Source of the DNA: Stenotrophomonas maltophilia
GTDB taxonomy: Bacteria; Pseudomonadota; Gammaproteobacteria; Xanthomonadales; Xanthomonadaceae
Assembly: GCF_001676385.1 (NCBI RefSeq)
Contig: NZ_LYVJ01000013.1
Span: forward strand, 1-64,000
Length of the DNA: 64,000 nucleotides
Direction of reading: 5' to 3'
Part shown: positions 37,749-48,143 of the stretch, one piece after another
Position numbering within the stretch: position 1 is the first letter of the stretch
Layout of the letters: every line of letters starts with the position of its first letter
Translations under genes and position numbers: made by a program
Notes under the pieces: model-generated
Told to the model about the DNA's origin: nothing
Databases searched by the model: none
The model's input: only the letters and a program-made list of their open reading frames with translations

Positions 37749-39092
37749 ATGGCGCGCCCGATCCGTTCCATCACTCTCGGCCTGGCCTGGCGCCTGTTCC
37801 TCGCGCAGGCGTTCACCGTGCTGTTCGCGGTGGTCGCGCTGATCCTGACCTGGGGTGACCGGGACAGCTGGGGCATGGACATGTTCATGGCCGAAGCGGT
37901 GGCCAAGGCCGTGCACAGCGAAGGCGGCCGGCTGGTGCTGGATGAAGCACGCTGGCACAGGCTGGACACGGAAGCCGGAGGCAACCTCTGGTTTGCTGCC
38001 GCCGATGACAAGGGAGGGTGGTTGGAGCGTGGCACCCTTCCCGCGATCCATGCAACGCTGCTGGCGCGCCTGCCGACGCTGGGCGCCAGCGAACTCGGCT
38101 CGCTGGTACCACCCTACCTGGACGTGGCACGGGTGATCATCCGCACGGAGGAGGGCCGCCGGATCACGGTGATGGTCGGCGGTGCGCCAAAGGGCGGCCT
38201 GCTGGATGGCGCGTTGATGGTGCTGCGCCTGATCGGCCTGTGGTTCTTCCTGCCGCTGATCGTCGTCACGCTGCTGGTGATGCCGACCGTGATCCACCGC
38301 GCGATGCGCGGCGTGCGCCGTTCGGCGCAGCAGGCCAAGGAACTGGACATCGGCCAGCCAGGCGCGCGGCTGGATGCCCGGCTGGTCTCCACCGAGGTCG
38401 CGCCACTGGTGGAAGCGTTCAACGATGCGATCGACAAGGTGCAGCAGGGCTATGCGGCGCGCGACAAGTTCCTCGCTGACGCTGCGCACGAACTGCGCGT
38501 ACCGATCGCCGTGGTGCAGGCGCGCCTGTCGCAGCTGCCGCAGGGCGGGATCAAATCGCAGCTGCTGACCGACGTCGCCCGCCTGGGCAATGTCGCCGAG
38601 CATCTGCTTGACCTGCAACGGCTGGACCGCAACATGGGTGCGCTGCAGCCGCTGGATCTGGCATTGCTTGTGCGCGAAGCGGCCGCTGAGCTGGCGCCGC
38701 TGGTGGTCGGCGCGGGGTATGGTTTCGAAGTGGATGCACCGGATGCACCGGTGTGGATCCAGGGAGACAGCCTGGCGCTGGGACGGGTGATCGCCAACCT
38801 GGTGCACAACGCGATTGTCCACGGTGGCGGGCGTGGAACCATCTGCGTGCGTCTGGACCCCCGCGGCCTGCTCGAAGTCAGTGACCAGGGCGCCGGCATT
38901 CCGGTCGGTGACCGTGAGGCGATCTTCGAGCCGTTCCATCGCCTGCGTGCGGCCGGCAGCGGTAGTGGCCTGGGCCTGCACCTGGTCAAGGAGATCGTGC
39001 AGCATCACGGTGGCTCGGTCAGCGTCGGCGAAGCATCCGGCGGCGGCGCCAGTTTCCGGGTCAACTTCCATCGGGGTGTCGTCCGTCACTGA
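37749..39092 (+). CDS. sensor histidine kinase
   Basis: A 447-residue inner-membrane kinase with two membrane helices (residues about 17-35 and 155-178) around a periplasmic sensor region of about 120 residues. A HAMP-like linker leads to the H-box with His247 (ADAAHELRVPIAVV). The N-box NLVHNAIVHGG, the G1 box SDQGAGIPVGD and the G2 box GSGLGLHLVKEI are all present. The response regulator lies 2 bases upstream. The signal is unknown. comEC follows at 39151 but probably not as part of the system. Confidence 0.95.
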   Translation: MARPIRSITLGLAWRLFLAQAFTVLFAVVALILTWGDRDSWGMDMFMAEAVAKAVHSEGGRLVLDEARWHRLDTEAGGNLWFAAADDKGGWLERGTLPAIHATLLARLPTLGASELGSLVPPYLDVARVIIRTEEGRRITVMVGGAPKGGLLDGALMVLRLIGLWFFLPLIVVTLLVMPTVIHRAMRGVRRSAQQAKELDIGQPGARLDARLVSTEVAPLVEAFNDAIDKVQQGYAARDKFLADAAHELRVPIAVVQARLSQLPQGGIKSQLLTDVARLGNVAEHLLDLQRLDRNMGALQPLDLALLVREAAAELAPLVVGAGYGFEVDAPDAPVWIQGDSLALGRVIANLVHNAIVHGGGRGTICVRLDPRGLLEVSDQGAGIPVGDREAIFEPFHRLRAAGSGSGLGLHLVKEIVQHHGGSVSVGEASGGGASFRVNFHRGVVRH

Positions 39093-39150
39093 CAGCCTTG
39101 CGCGGAAACAACCGATAGGCAGCCGATAGCGCCCGGCGGCAGGCTGGGGG

Positions 39151-41550
39151 ATGGCTACCAAACGATCCACTCCGCCCGTGTTCGGCGCGGGCTGCGCCGC
39201 CGGCCTGGTACTGGGTGCGTTGGCCTGCGTGCAAATGCCGGTGCTGCCGACGCCGTGGCTGTGCGCGCCGCTGGCGGTCGCCAGCGGTACGGGTTGGTTG
39301 CTGCATTGGCGCGGCCGGGCGTGGGCAGCCGCCCTGTTCGGCCTGGCGTGGACGGCATTGCACGGCCACTGGGCACTGGACGGCCAGCTTCCGCCCGGCG
39401 CACCCGCATAGGATGTCCGGGTTCGCGGGCAGGTGGTCGAGCTTCCGCAGAGCGGCCCCGGCCACACGCGCTTCGTGCTGCACGTTGATGAGGCGAAGGG
39501 GCTGCCAGCGTGGCAGGGCAAGCGCCTGCAGGTCATCTGGAACGACCCCTGGCGCGGGGCGCCGGCGCGCGGCAAAGAGGTGGGACGCCACACGGTTCGT
39601 GCCGGCGCGCACTGGGAACTTGCGTTGCGTGTGCGCGCGCCACGCTCGCGGATCAACCCCGGAGGTTTCGATGGCGAGCGCCACGCACTGCTGCGGGGCA
39701 TTTCCGGTATCGGCACGGTGCGGGACCCGGAGGCCGCGCGCGAGCGGCGGCCCCCGCGCGGCCTGCAGGCCTGGCGGGAGCGCAGCAGTGCCGGGATCGC
39801 CATACAGGTGGGGCACCCCGCCGCGCGGTTCGTGCAGGCGCTGGCACTGGGGGATACCCGGGGCATGTCGGACGCCGACTGGGAGCAGTTGCGCGCGCTG
39901 GGGCTGACCCATCTGGTCGCCATTTCCGGATTCCACGTCGGCGTGGTGGCGGGCTTCGGCGTGCTGCTATGCCGCTTGGCGTGGTGGCTGTGCCCGGCAC
40001 TGGGACGGTACTGGCCACGGCCGCAGGCAGCGGCGTGGGGGGCGGCACTGGCCGCAACCGCCTATGCCGTGGCGGCCGGTGGCGCACTGCCGACGGTGCG
40101 TGCGGCGCTGATGATCGGCCTGGTGGCACTGGCCCGCAGCGGGCGGCGCCCGGCCAGCGCGGGGCAGGGCCTGGCGCTGGCCGCGGTAGTGCTGCTGTTG
40201 CCGGCTCCTCTGTCGGTGCTGGCACCCGGCTTCTGGCTCAGTTTCGGTGGTGTGCTGTGGCTGTTGTGGTGCCTGCCGCGGACCGGGCCGGACGGCATCG
40301 GCGCTGGCCTGCGTGGGTTCCTCGCCGCGCAGGGCGTGGCAGGCCTCGGCCTGCTGCCCTTGGGCGTGGCCCTGTTCGGTGGTACCGCACGGCTGGCGCC
40401 GCTGGTGAACCTGCTGATCATCCCGTGGTGGACGCTGCTGGTGGTACCGCTGTCGCTGCTTGGCACGGCCCTGCAGGTGCTGCATGACGGAGCCGGGCGC
40501 TGGTCGTGGCGTGCAGCGGCCTGGCTGTTCCAGCTGAGCTGGGACCTTCTGCAACCGATGGCACTGCATCCGCACGCGATGTGGTGGCTTGCCGAGTCGC
40601 CCGCCTGGGCGGTACCTGCGGCACTCCTGGGAGTGCTCTGGTGGTTGCTGCCGCGCGGGGCCGGAGGTGGCCTGGCGGGCCTGCTGCTGTGCCTGCCGCT
40701 GTTGTGGCCGGCACGCAGGGCGCCGGCCGAAGGGGAGCTGGAACTGTTGCTGCACGACGTCGGGCAGGGCACGGCGGTGCTGCTGCGCACCGCACGGCAC
40801 GCGCTGTGGTACGACGTCGGGCCGCCGACCGGTGGCGACGGCAACGAGCGGATCCTGGTGCCGTCGCTGCGCGCGCTGGGCCAGGCGCCGCCGCGGCAGG
40901 TGATGCTCAGCCACGACCATCTGGATCACACCGGCAGCCTGCCCAGCCTGCGTCGGCAGTTGCCCGGCCTGCAGCTGCTGGCACCGCCTGGCAGCGCCAT
41001 CGCCGGGGCCGCGCCTTGCCAACAGGGCGTGCGCTGGCAGTGGGACGGAGTCGACTTCCAGGTGCTGTACCCGCCCGCGGGCAGTACGCAGGCCGAGAAC
41101 GAGGACAGCTGCGTGCTGCGCATCGCCAGCCGCCACGGCGTGGTGCTGCTGCCGGGCGATATCGGCCGGTCGGCCGAACAGGCACTGCTACGGATGTCGC
41201 CGGCGGCGCTGAAGGCGGATGTGGTGCTGGTGCCTCACCACGGTAGCGGCGGTAGTTCCAGCGCGCCCTGGGTGGCGGCGGTGGCGCCACGGCTGGCGCT
41301 GGTGTCGGCCGGCCACCGCAACCGCTTTGGCCATCCGCGCGAGGACGTGGTCCGGCGCTGGCAGGCGCAAGGCGCCGAAGTACTGGCTACGGCCGAGTCC
41401 GGCGCGATCCGCGTATGGCTTGGCGCACAAGGGCTGCAGCTGCGTGAACAACGTATCCATGCATCCCGGTGGTGGGATGCCGCTGGGCGGGCGCGGTCGG
41501 CTGCTATCCTATCGCCGATCGAACAAGCGGCCGCTGGGCCGGAGGGTTGA
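39151..41550 (+). pseudogene. comEC: comEC, DNA uptake channel, interrupted by a TAG stop at codon 87
   Basis: ComEC is the inner-membrane channel that imports single-stranded DNA in natural competence. The full frame is 799 sense codons from the ATG at 39151 and is read without shift. TAG at 39409-39411 interrupts it after LPPGAPA; the next codons continue in frame as DVRVRGQVVELPQSGPG, and CAG (Gln) is the likely original. Downstream lies the competence domain with many membrane helices (residues 250-500, HLVAISGFHVGVVAGFG) and a metallo-beta-lactamase-like domain (LHDVGQGTAVLL, SHDHLDHTGSLP). A GTG at 39433 could restart translation after the stop. Only 3 bases separate it from exbB. Confidence 0.88.
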
Positions 41551-41553
41551 AAC

Positions 41554-42216
41554 GTGTGGGAACTGGTCAAGGCCGGTGGCTGGCCGATGGTGCCGCTGCT
41601 GCTGTTGGGCGTACTGGCTTTGGCGATCATCCTGGAGCGTTTCTGGTCCCTGCGGCGGGCTGAAGTCCTGCCGCCCGGCCTGGGCCAGGAAGTGCGCAAC
41701 TGGGCCGCACGCGGCAAGCTCGACCCGGCGCATCTGCAGAGCCTGCGCGCCAACTCGCCGCTGGGGGCGCTGCTGGCCGCCGCGCTGGAAGCACGCAATC
41801 GGCCGCGCGACCAGGTCCGCGAGCGCATTGAAGACACCGGCCGCCACCTGGTGCATCGCATGGAGAGGTTCCTCAACGCCCTCGGCACCATCGCCTCGGC
41901 GGGGCCGCTGCTGGGGCTGCTGGGCACGGTCATCGGCATGATCCAGATGTTCCTGGGCATCCTCGACCATGGCGTGGGTGACGTGAACCAGTTGGCCGGT
42001 GGCATCGGCAAGGCGCTGGTATGCACCGCCACCGGCATGATCGTGGCCATCCCGGCGCTGATGTTCCATCGCTACTTCAAGGGCCGCATCCACGGCTACG
42101 TGGTGGAAATGGAGCAGGAAGCCAGTGCCCTGCTGGACACGCTCGACGGTCGGCCGGGTGTGATGAACGCGGCACCGGCCGCACGCGCGGCCAACGCCGC
42201 CACCGCAAAGGCCTGA
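41554..42216 (+). CDS. exbB: ExbB/TolQ family proton channel protein
   Basis: A 220-residue inner-membrane protein of the MotA/TolQ/ExbB family. Three membrane helices (one at residues 8-28, two after 115) and the conserved SAGPLLGLLGTVIGMI and GIGKALVCTATGMIVAIPALM segments are visible. With ExbD it would use the proton gradient to energise a TonB-like partner or a lipid-transport step. The GTG at 41554 follows GGAGGG. It lies immediately before exbD and msbA, an arrangement typical of Xanthomonads. Confidence 0.92.
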   Translation: MWELVKAGGWPMVPLLLLGVLALAIILERFWSLRRAEVLPPGLGQEVRNWAARGKLDPAHLQSLRANSPLGALLAAALEARNRPRDQVRERIEDTGRHLVHRMERFLNALGTIASAGPLLGLLGTVIGMIQMFLGILDHGVGDVNQLAGGIGKALVCTATGMIVAIPALMFHRYFKGRIHGYVVEMEQEASALLDTLDGRPGVMNAAPAARAANAATAKA

Positions 42217-42219
42217 TCG

Positions 42220-42642
42220 ATGCGTATCGGCAACGACCGATCCCAGGATGAGCCCCATATCGACCTGGTGCCGCTGATCGACGTCATCCTGGTGCTGATC
42301 ATCTTCTTCGTGGTCACCACCACGTTCGACGCGCGATCAACACTCCAGGTGGAGCTGCCCACGGCCAGCCAGCAACCCAGCAACGAGCCGCCGCGCTCGT
42401 TGAGCGTGCTGATCAACGCCGAAGGCCGCTACTTCATCAATGACCAGGAAGTACTGCGCAGCGACGTCGAGTCGGTCAAGCAGACCATCGCGGCCGTCGC
42501 CGGCGACGACCGCACCCAGCCGGTGCTGCTGCGGGCCGACGCGCGCACGCCCTACCAGGCCGTGGTGACCGCGCAGGATGCGCTGGGCCAGCTCGGTTTC
42601 CGCCGTATTGCCATTGCAACAGCACCCGAGGTGCGTCCATGA
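42220..42642 (+). CDS. exbD: ExbD/TolR family protein
   Basis: A 140-residue partner of ExbB with one N-terminal membrane helix (DLVPLIDVILVLIIFFVV). It carries the conserved membrane aspartate Asp21 that conducts protons. The C-terminal periplasmic domain (residues 45-140) includes VLLRADARTPYQAVV. Starts 3 bases after exbB and overlaps msbA by 4 bases. Confidence 0.93.
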   Translation: MRIGNDRSQDEPHIDLVPLIDVILVLIIFFVVTTTFDARSTLQVELPTASQQPSNEPPRSLSVLINAEGRYFINDQEVLRSDVESVKQTIAAVAGDDRTQPVLLRADARTPYQAVVTAQDALGQLGFRRIAIATAPEVRP

Positions 42643-44387
42643 GTTCCAATCACGCGCCGGTGTGGCCGATCTACAAGCGACTGCTGGGGTATACCCGCGC
42701 ATACTGGGTATTCATGGTGGCGGCTGTGATCGCCATGGTGGTCGAGGCCCTGGCCGGCTATCACTTCACCAAGCTGATGGAGCCGTTGGTCAACCGTGGC
42801 TTCGTCAATCCGGAGCCGCGCATGGCGGTGATCCTGCCGCTGACCATCCTGGGCTTGTTCCTGATGCGCAGCGTGGCCACCTGGGTCAGTGACTATGCAC
42901 TGGCCAAGACGGGCCGCAGCGTGGTGCGGGACCTGCGCGAGCAGGTGCTCGCCAAGTACCTGCACCTGCCGTCCTCGCACTTCGATACCGAAGCCACGCC
43001 GGTGATGGTCAGTCGCCTGAACTTCGATACCGAGCAGGTCACCCAGGCCAGCGCCGACGCACTCAAGACCGTGGTGGCCGATACCCTGACCATCATCGCC
43101 ATGCTGGCGGTGATGCTGCAGATGAGTGTCAAGGTCACCGTGGCGATGCTGGTGGTGGTGCCGCTCATCGGTGTGATCGTGTCCTATGTGGGCAAGCGCT
43201 ACCGCCGCATCAGCCGGGGCATCCAGGATGGCATGGGCACGATGGCCCAGACCGCCGAACAGTCACTGGCCGCCCAGCAGGAAGTAAAGGTGCATGGCAC
43301 CCAGCAGCACGAGATCACGCGTTACTCGCGCCTGGCCAACCGCATGCTTGCGCTGAACATGAAGGTGGAGATCACCCGGGCCGCGGCTTCCAGCGTGGTC
43401 CAGTTCCTCGCCGCGCTGGCCCTGGCGGTGATCGTCTGGGTGGCCACCCGCGAGGCACTGGCCGGCCGCCTCAATGCCGGCCAGTTCATGGGCCTGATGA
43501 CGTCGATGATGGCGATCATCCCGTCACTGCGCCGCCTGACCAGCGTGCAGACCTCGATCTCGCGTGGCGTGGCCGCCGCCGAGCGCCTGTTCGGAATCCT
43601 CGACATGCCGGTGGAGCGCGATGAAGGCCGCAACGCGGTGCGGCGCGTCCGCGGTGAACTGGCGTTCGACCACGTCATGCTTCGCTACCGCGAGGACAGC
43701 AGCATCGCCCTGGACGACATCAGTTTCGTTGCGAAGCCCGGGACGGTCACCGCCATCGTCGGCCGTTCCGGCAGCGGCAAGACCAGCCTGATCCGGCTGG
43801 TGCCGCGCTTCTACGAACCCAGTGGCGGGCGCATCACCCTCGACGGGGTGGCGCTGGACGACTATCCGCTGGCCGACCTGCGCCGCCAGGTGGCGATGGT
43901 CGGGCAGAAGGTCATGCTGTTCGACGACACCATCGCCGCCAACATCGCCTATGGCATGGATGCGAGCGATGAGCAGATCCGCGCCGCGGCCGAAGCGGCC
44001 AATGCGTGGGAGTTCATCGAACGCATGCCACAACAGCTGCAGACGCCGGTGGGCGAGAACGGCGCGCTGCTGTCCGGTGGCCAGCGCCAGCGCCTGGCGA
44101 TCGCCCGTGCGATCCTGCGCGACGCGCCGATCCTGATCCTTGACGAGGCCACGGCCGCGTTGGACAACGAGTCCGAGCGCCTGGTCCAGGACGCGCTGCA
44201 GCGCCTGATGCCGGAACGCACGACGCTGGTCATCGCGCACCGCCTGTCGACCATCGAGCATGCCGACCAGGTGCTGGTGATGGACCATGGCCGCATCGTC
44301 GAGCGCGGTACCCACAAGGAACTGCTCGCCCTGGGGGGGCTGTACCAGCATCTGCACAACATGCAGTTCCGCGAAAGGCAGGACTGA
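42639..44387 (+). CDS. msbA: lipid A export ATP-binding/permease MsbA
   Basis: A half-type ABC exporter that flips lipid A-core across the inner membrane. The 582-residue protein has six membrane helices in residues 20-300 and an ATPase domain with Walker [10 protein letters not shown], signature [14 protein letters not shown] and Walker [13 protein letters not shown]. It is coupled with exbD upstream and with lpxK downstream by a 1-base overlap. Essential in most Gram-negatives. Confidence 0.96.
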   Translation: MSSNHAPVWPIYKRLLGYTRAYWVFMVAAVIAMVVEALAGYHFTKLMEPLVNRGFVNPEPRMAVILPLTILGLFLMRSVATWVSDYALAKTGRSVVRDLREQVLAKYLHLPSSHFDTEATPVMVSRLNFDTEQVTQASADALKTVVADTLTIIAMLAVMLQMSVKVTVAMLVVVPLIGVIVSYVGKRYRRISRGIQDGMGTMAQTAEQSLAAQQEVKVHGTQQHEITRYSRLANRMLALNMKVEITRAAASSVVQFLAALALAVIVWVATREALAGRLNAGQFMGLMTSMMAIIPSLRRLTSVQTSISRGVAAAERLFGILDMPVERDEGRNAVRRVRGELAFDHVMLRYREDSSIALDDISFVAKPGTVTAIVGRSGSGKTSLIRLVPRFYEPSGGRITLDGVALDDYPLADLRRQVAMVGQKVMLFDDTIAANIAYGMDASDEQIRAAAEAANAWEFIERMPQQLQTPVGENGALLSGGQRQRLAIARAILRDAPILILDEATAALDNESERLVQDALQRLMPERTTLVIAHRLSTIEHADQVLVMDHGRIVERGTHKELLALGGLYQHLHNMQFRERQD

Positions 44388-45406
44388 TGGCAGGCAAGGG
44401 TACCCAGACGCCGCCCTACTGGTACGACGGCAGCCCGATCCCGTGGGCGATGCGCCTGCTGGCACCCCTGTACGCGGGTGTCACCGCGCTGCGCCGGCGC
44501 GCCTATCGGCGTGGCTGGCGCAAGCACCACGCGCTGCCGGTACCGGTCATCGTGGTCGGCAACATCACCGCTGGCGGCACCGGCAAGACGCCGCTGACCA
44601 TTGCCCTGGTTGAACGCCTGCGTGCAGCCGGCTGGAAGCCGGGCGTAGCCAGTCGTGGCTATGGCCGCGAGGAGGAGGGCAAACCGCTGTGGGTTCAGGC
44701 CGACACGCCAGCCGCCATGGGCGGAGACGAGCCGGTGCTGATCGCGTGGAAGACCGGCGTTCCGGTGCGCGTGGACCGCGACCGCGTGGCTGCGGGCAAG
44801 GCACTGGTCCAGGCAGGTTGCGACGTGATTGTCTGCGACGACGGCCTGCAGCACTACCGGCTGGCGCGCGACATCGAAATCGAAGTGATCGATGCCCAGC
44901 GACGCTACGGCAACGGGCGGATGATTCCGGCCGGTCCGCTGCGCGAACCCATCAGCCGTGCCACCGAATGCGATTTCCGCGTGGTGAACCTCGGCCAGGC
45001 CGAGGAGGAAACCGCGGCCCAGGCCTGTGGCTTCGGGCAGTGGCCGATGGCCCTGCATATCGACAGCGCGCAGCCGCTGACCGGTGGGCGTGCGCGCCCG
45101 CTGGCCTACTTCAAGGGCCAGCGCGTGCACGCCGTGGCCGGCATCGCCCATCCGCAGCGCTTCTTCGACATGCTGCGCGCGCGCGGTATCGGCGTGGTGC
45201 CGCATGCCTTCGCCGATCACCAGGCTTACCAGGTGCAGGACCTGTCCTTCGGTAGCCAGCTGCCAGTGCTGATGACCGAGAAGGACGCAGTGAAGTGCCG
45301 TGCGTTCGGCAATGACTGGCACTATGCGGTGCCGCTGCGCGCCGAGCTGCCTGCCGCGTTCTGGGTGGCGCTGACCGATCGCCTGGACAAGCTGCGACCG
45401 AGCTGA
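44387..45406 (+). CDS. lpxK: tetraacyldisaccharide 4'-kinase
   Basis: LpxK phosphorylates the 4' position of the lipid A precursor. The 339-residue protein has an N-terminal membrane-associated region and the unusual P-loop [26 protein letters not shown] and [15 protein letters not shown] are its other hallmarks. It directly overlaps msbA, so the kinase and the exporter of its product are co-translated. A hairpin (GTGCCGGCG / CGCCGGCAC, 45412-45441) separates it from kdsB. Confidence 0.96.
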   Translation: MAGKGTQTPPYWYDGSPIPWAMRLLAPLYAGVTALRRRAYRRGWRKHHALPVPVIVVGNITAGGTGKTPLTIALVERLRAAGWKPGVASRGYGREEEGKPLWVQADTPAAMGGDEPVLIAWKTGVPVRVDRDRVAAGKALVQAGCDVIVCDDGLQHYRLARDIEIEVIDAQRRYGNGRMIPAGPLREPISRATECDFRVVNLGQAEEETAAQACGFGQWPMALHIDSAQPLTGGRARPLAYFKGQRVHAVAGIAHPQRFFDMLRARGIGVVPHAFADHQAYQVQDLSFGSQLPVLMTEKDAVKCRAFGNDWHYAVPLRAELPAAFWVALTDRLDKLRPS

Positions 45407-45481
45407 GTGGCGTGCCGGCGCTTGCATTCACGCGCCGGCACCCGCATTCCCGTTGTAACGAGCCTGCCGAGTACTGCCCGC

Positions 45482-46255
45482 ATGACCGAATTCGTCGTCG
45501 CCATCCCGGCCCGCTATGCCGCCTCGCGGCTGCCGGGCAAGCCGTTGCGCCTGCTGGGCGGAGAGCCACTGGTGCTGCATGTGGCGCGTCGCGCGCTGCA
45601 GGCTGGTGCACGCGAAGTCTGGGTCGCCACTGACGACCTGCGCATTGCCGATGCGTTGTCAGGACTGGCCGAGGTCAGGGTGGCAATGACCGCAGCCACG
45701 CACTCGTCCGGTACTGATCGCCTGGCCGAGTGCGCGCGCATCGCAGGCTGGTCCGATGACACCGTGGTGGTCAACCTGCAGGGCGACGAACCGTTCGCGC
45801 CGGCGGCCGGCATCCGGGCGGTGGCCGAGGCCCTGGCCGAGGGCAGGGCACCGATGTCGACCCTGGCCACTCCGGTCGAGGACGCCCCTACGCTGTTCGA
45901 CCCGAACGTGGTCAAGCTGGTGTGCAACGTGCGCAACGAGGCCATGTACTTCAGCCGCGCCCCGATCGCTTGGCATCGTGATGGTTTCGCGCGCAGTCGT
46001 GACACCCTGCCGGATGGCCATGCCTGGCTGCGCCACATCGGCATCTACGGTTACCGCGCCGGCTTCCTGCAGCAGTTCGCGGCGATGCCGCAGGGGCAGC
46101 TGGAGCAGGTCGAATCGCTGGAGCAGCTGCGTGTGCTGGAAGCCGGCTACCCGATCAGCGTGGCGATCTCGCCCGAACCGTTCCCGCCGGGCATCGACAC
46201 ACCCGAGGACCTGGAGCGCGCAGAGGGGCTGCTGCTGGCGATGGCTGCGCGATGA
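45482..46255 (+). CDS. kdsB: 3-deoxy-manno-octulosonate cytidylyltransferase
   Basis: KdsB activates KDO to CMP-KDO for lipopolysaccharide core assembly. The 257-residue protein shows [15 protein letters not shown], the VNLQGDEPF metal-binding loop and [14 protein letters not shown]. The start at 45482 ([12 protein letters not shown]) fits the family; codons before it are not native. It overlaps the phosphatase gene by 4 bases. Confidence 0.96.
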   Translation: MTEFVVAIPARYAASRLPGKPLRLLGGEPLVLHVARRALQAGAREVWVATDDLRIADALSGLAEVRVAMTAATHSSGTDRLAECARIAGWSDDTVVVNLQGDEPFAPAAGIRAVAEALAEGRAPMSTLATPVEDAPTLFDPNVVKLVCNVRNEAMYFSRAPIAWHRDGFARSRDTLPDGHAWLRHIGIYGYRAGFLQQFAAMPQGQLEQVESLEQLRVLEAGYPISVAISPEPFPPGIDTPEDLERAEGLLLAMAAR

Positions 46256-46734
46256 AGCTGCTGGTCGTCTGCCTCGGCAACATCTGCCGTTCGCCGATGG
46301 CTGAAGGGGCCTTGCGCGCGCGCCTGGACGCTTCTCCGCTGGCCGGGCGCGTACAGGTCGATTCGGCTGCTACCGGCAACTGGCATGTGGGCGAGCCACC
46401 GGACCGGCGTGCGATCGCCTGTGCGGCCAGGCACGGCGTGGACATCGGCGGGCTGCGCGCGCGCCAGCTGCAGGCAACGGATTTCGACCGTTTCGACTGG
46501 GTCCTGTGCGCCGACGATGCCAATCTGCGCGATGCCGGGCGCCTGGCATCGGCTGCCCAGCGCCAGCGGCTCGCGCTGTACCTGCCCTGGTCGGGCGGGC
46601 AGGGGGCGATCCCGGACCCGTACACCGGGGGCAGCGATCATTTCGAACAGGTATGGTCGCTGGTCGACGATGCTGCAAAACGTGCGGTGGCACGGCTGTT
46701 GCATGACGCCGACTCCGGCATAATCGGGCCATGA
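46252..46734 (+). CDS. low-molecular-weight protein tyrosine phosphatase
   Basis: A 160-residue LMW-PTP. The P-loop CLGNICRS has nucleophile Cys7 and Arg13, and the general acid is Asp122 in IPDPYTGG. In other bacteria such enzymes control capsule or exopolysaccharide tyrosine kinases (Wzb type). Here it is embedded between kdsB and the thioredoxin/NHL gene with 4-base overlaps on both sides, so it is co-transcribed with LPS genes; its substrate is unknown. Confidence 0.92.
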   Translation: MKLLVVCLGNICRSPMAEGALRARLDASPLAGRVQVDSAATGNWHVGEPPDRRAIACAARHGVDIGGLRARQLQATDFDRFDWVLCADDANLRDAGRLASAAQRQRLALYLPWSGGQGAIPDPYTGGSDHFEQVWSLVDDAAKRAVARLLHDADSGIIGP

Positions 46735-48143
46735 ATGTCCAGCCCGTCCCGGACCTGCCCGAGTTCGCCTCCTGGCTCAACGCCACCCCCTGTACCCTGA
46801 CCGAACTGCGTGGTCGGCCGGTTGCCCTGCTGTTCGTGAATGCGGCCTCCGCCTGGAGCGCGCAGCGCCTGGCCGAGTTCGGCCAATGGCTGTCGCGCCA
46901 TCCGGGCAGGCTGCAACCCTTGGTGCTGCAGGTGCCGCGTTTCGATTTCGAGCGCGACGCCAGTGCCACACTCAAACTGCTGCGCCGCCAGGGCCTGGCG
47001 ATGCCCGTGCTGCTGGATGCCGACTGGGATGGCTGGCGCCGCTTCGGCGTCACGGCCTGGCCGACCATGGTGCTGCTCGATGCGCAGGGCCGCGAGCAGC
47101 AACGGCTGGTCGGGCAGGGTGCACCCGGTGAACTCGAACGCGCCTTGAACGCCCTGTGCCAGGGCGCCCCTTCGGCGCCGCCGAGGGGGGGCAGCGAACT
47201 GCATCCGGAACCGCGGCAGGCGCTGCGCTTCCCGCTGGGGCTGGCGGTCAGTACCGAGCGCCTGTACATCGCCGACAGCGGCCATCACCGCATCCTCGAA
47301 TGCAGCCATGGGGGTCGTATCCTGCGCCAGTTCGGCCTCGGCACCGCCGATTTCATGGACGGGAACCTTGCCGAAGCGGCATTCCACCGCCCGCAGGCGC
47401 TGGTGCTGGAACGCGACTCGCTGTACGTGGCCGACACCGGCAACCACGCCGTGCGTCGCATCAACCTGCTGACTGGCATCGTCGACACGCTGTGCGGCAA
47501 CGGTCGTCCCGGTGCGCCGGTGGAAGGCCCGGTCGCACAGGCGCGGCAGGTGTCGCTGGATCACCCGGTTGGCCTGGCCATCGCCGACAACCAGCTGCAC
47601 ATCGCCATGGCGGGCGACAACCGCATCTGGAGCTATCACCTGGGCCAGCGCAGCCTGCAGTGGCGCGCGGGCAGTGGCGCCATCGACGAGCGCGACGGCA
47701 GTGGTCACCTGGCCGCCTTTGCACAGCCGACCGCGTTGGCAGTGGTGCAGCAGGTGCTGTACGTGGCCGACGCGCTGGGTTCCTCGATCCGCGCGCTGCA
47801 GCTCCGCGGTGACCTGGTGCAGACCCTGGTCGGGCAGGGGCTGTGGCGCTTCGGCAGTGAAGACGGCCCGCGCGCACAGGCCAGCCTGCAGTTCCCGCAG
47901 TCCATCGCGCTGAGCCCGGATGCGCCGCTGCTGTGGATCGCCGATACCGGCAACGGCCGCCTGCGGACGTTGCGCCTTGGTGGTGGAGAGCTGACCACCC
48001 AGCCGCTGCCAAGGCGCCTGCATGGCCCGGCCGGCCTGGCGGTGGGCGCGGGTGCGGTATGGATCGCCGAGACCGACGCCCATGCCGTGCTGCGTTTCGA
48101 TCCTGAAAGCGGCGTGCTCAGCGAAGTCCCGATCAGCGAATGA
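46731..48143 (+). CDS. thioredoxin-fold/NHL-repeat protein
   Basis: A 470-residue protein with a thioredoxin-like N-terminal domain (residues 1-150; the segment FGVTAWPTMVLLDAQG is the fold's cis-proline region). The CxxC active site is absent, replaced by NAASAWSAQRLAEF. It is followed by about five NHL beta-propeller blades (GLAVSTERLYIADSGHHRIL, LYVADTGNHAVRRI, LWIADTGNGRLRTL). NHL repeats usually bind proteins or RNA. No signal peptide. Function unknown. Overlaps the phosphatase and uvrC by 4 bases. Confidence 0.82.
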   Translation: MNVQPVPDLPEFASWLNATPCTLTELRGRPVALLFVNAASAWSAQRLAEFGQWLSRHPGRLQPLVLQVPRFDFERDASATLKLLRRQGLAMPVLLDADWDGWRRFGVTAWPTMVLLDAQGREQQRLVGQGAPGELERALNALCQGAPSAPPRGGSELHPEPRQALRFPLGLAVSTERLYIADSGHHRILECSHGGRILRQFGLGTADFMDGNLAEAAFHRPQALVLERDSLYVADTGNHAVRRINLLTGIVDTLCGNGRPGAPVEGPVAQARQVSLDHPVGLAIADNQLHIAMAGDNRIWSYHLGQRSLQWRAGSGAIDERDGSGHLAAFAQPTALAVVQQVLYVADALGSSIRALQLRGDLVQTLVGQGLWRFGSEDGPRAQASLQFPQSIALSPDAPLLWIADTGNGRLRTLRLGGGELTTQPLPRRLHGPAGLAVGAGAVWIAETDAHAVLRFDPESGVLSEVPISE

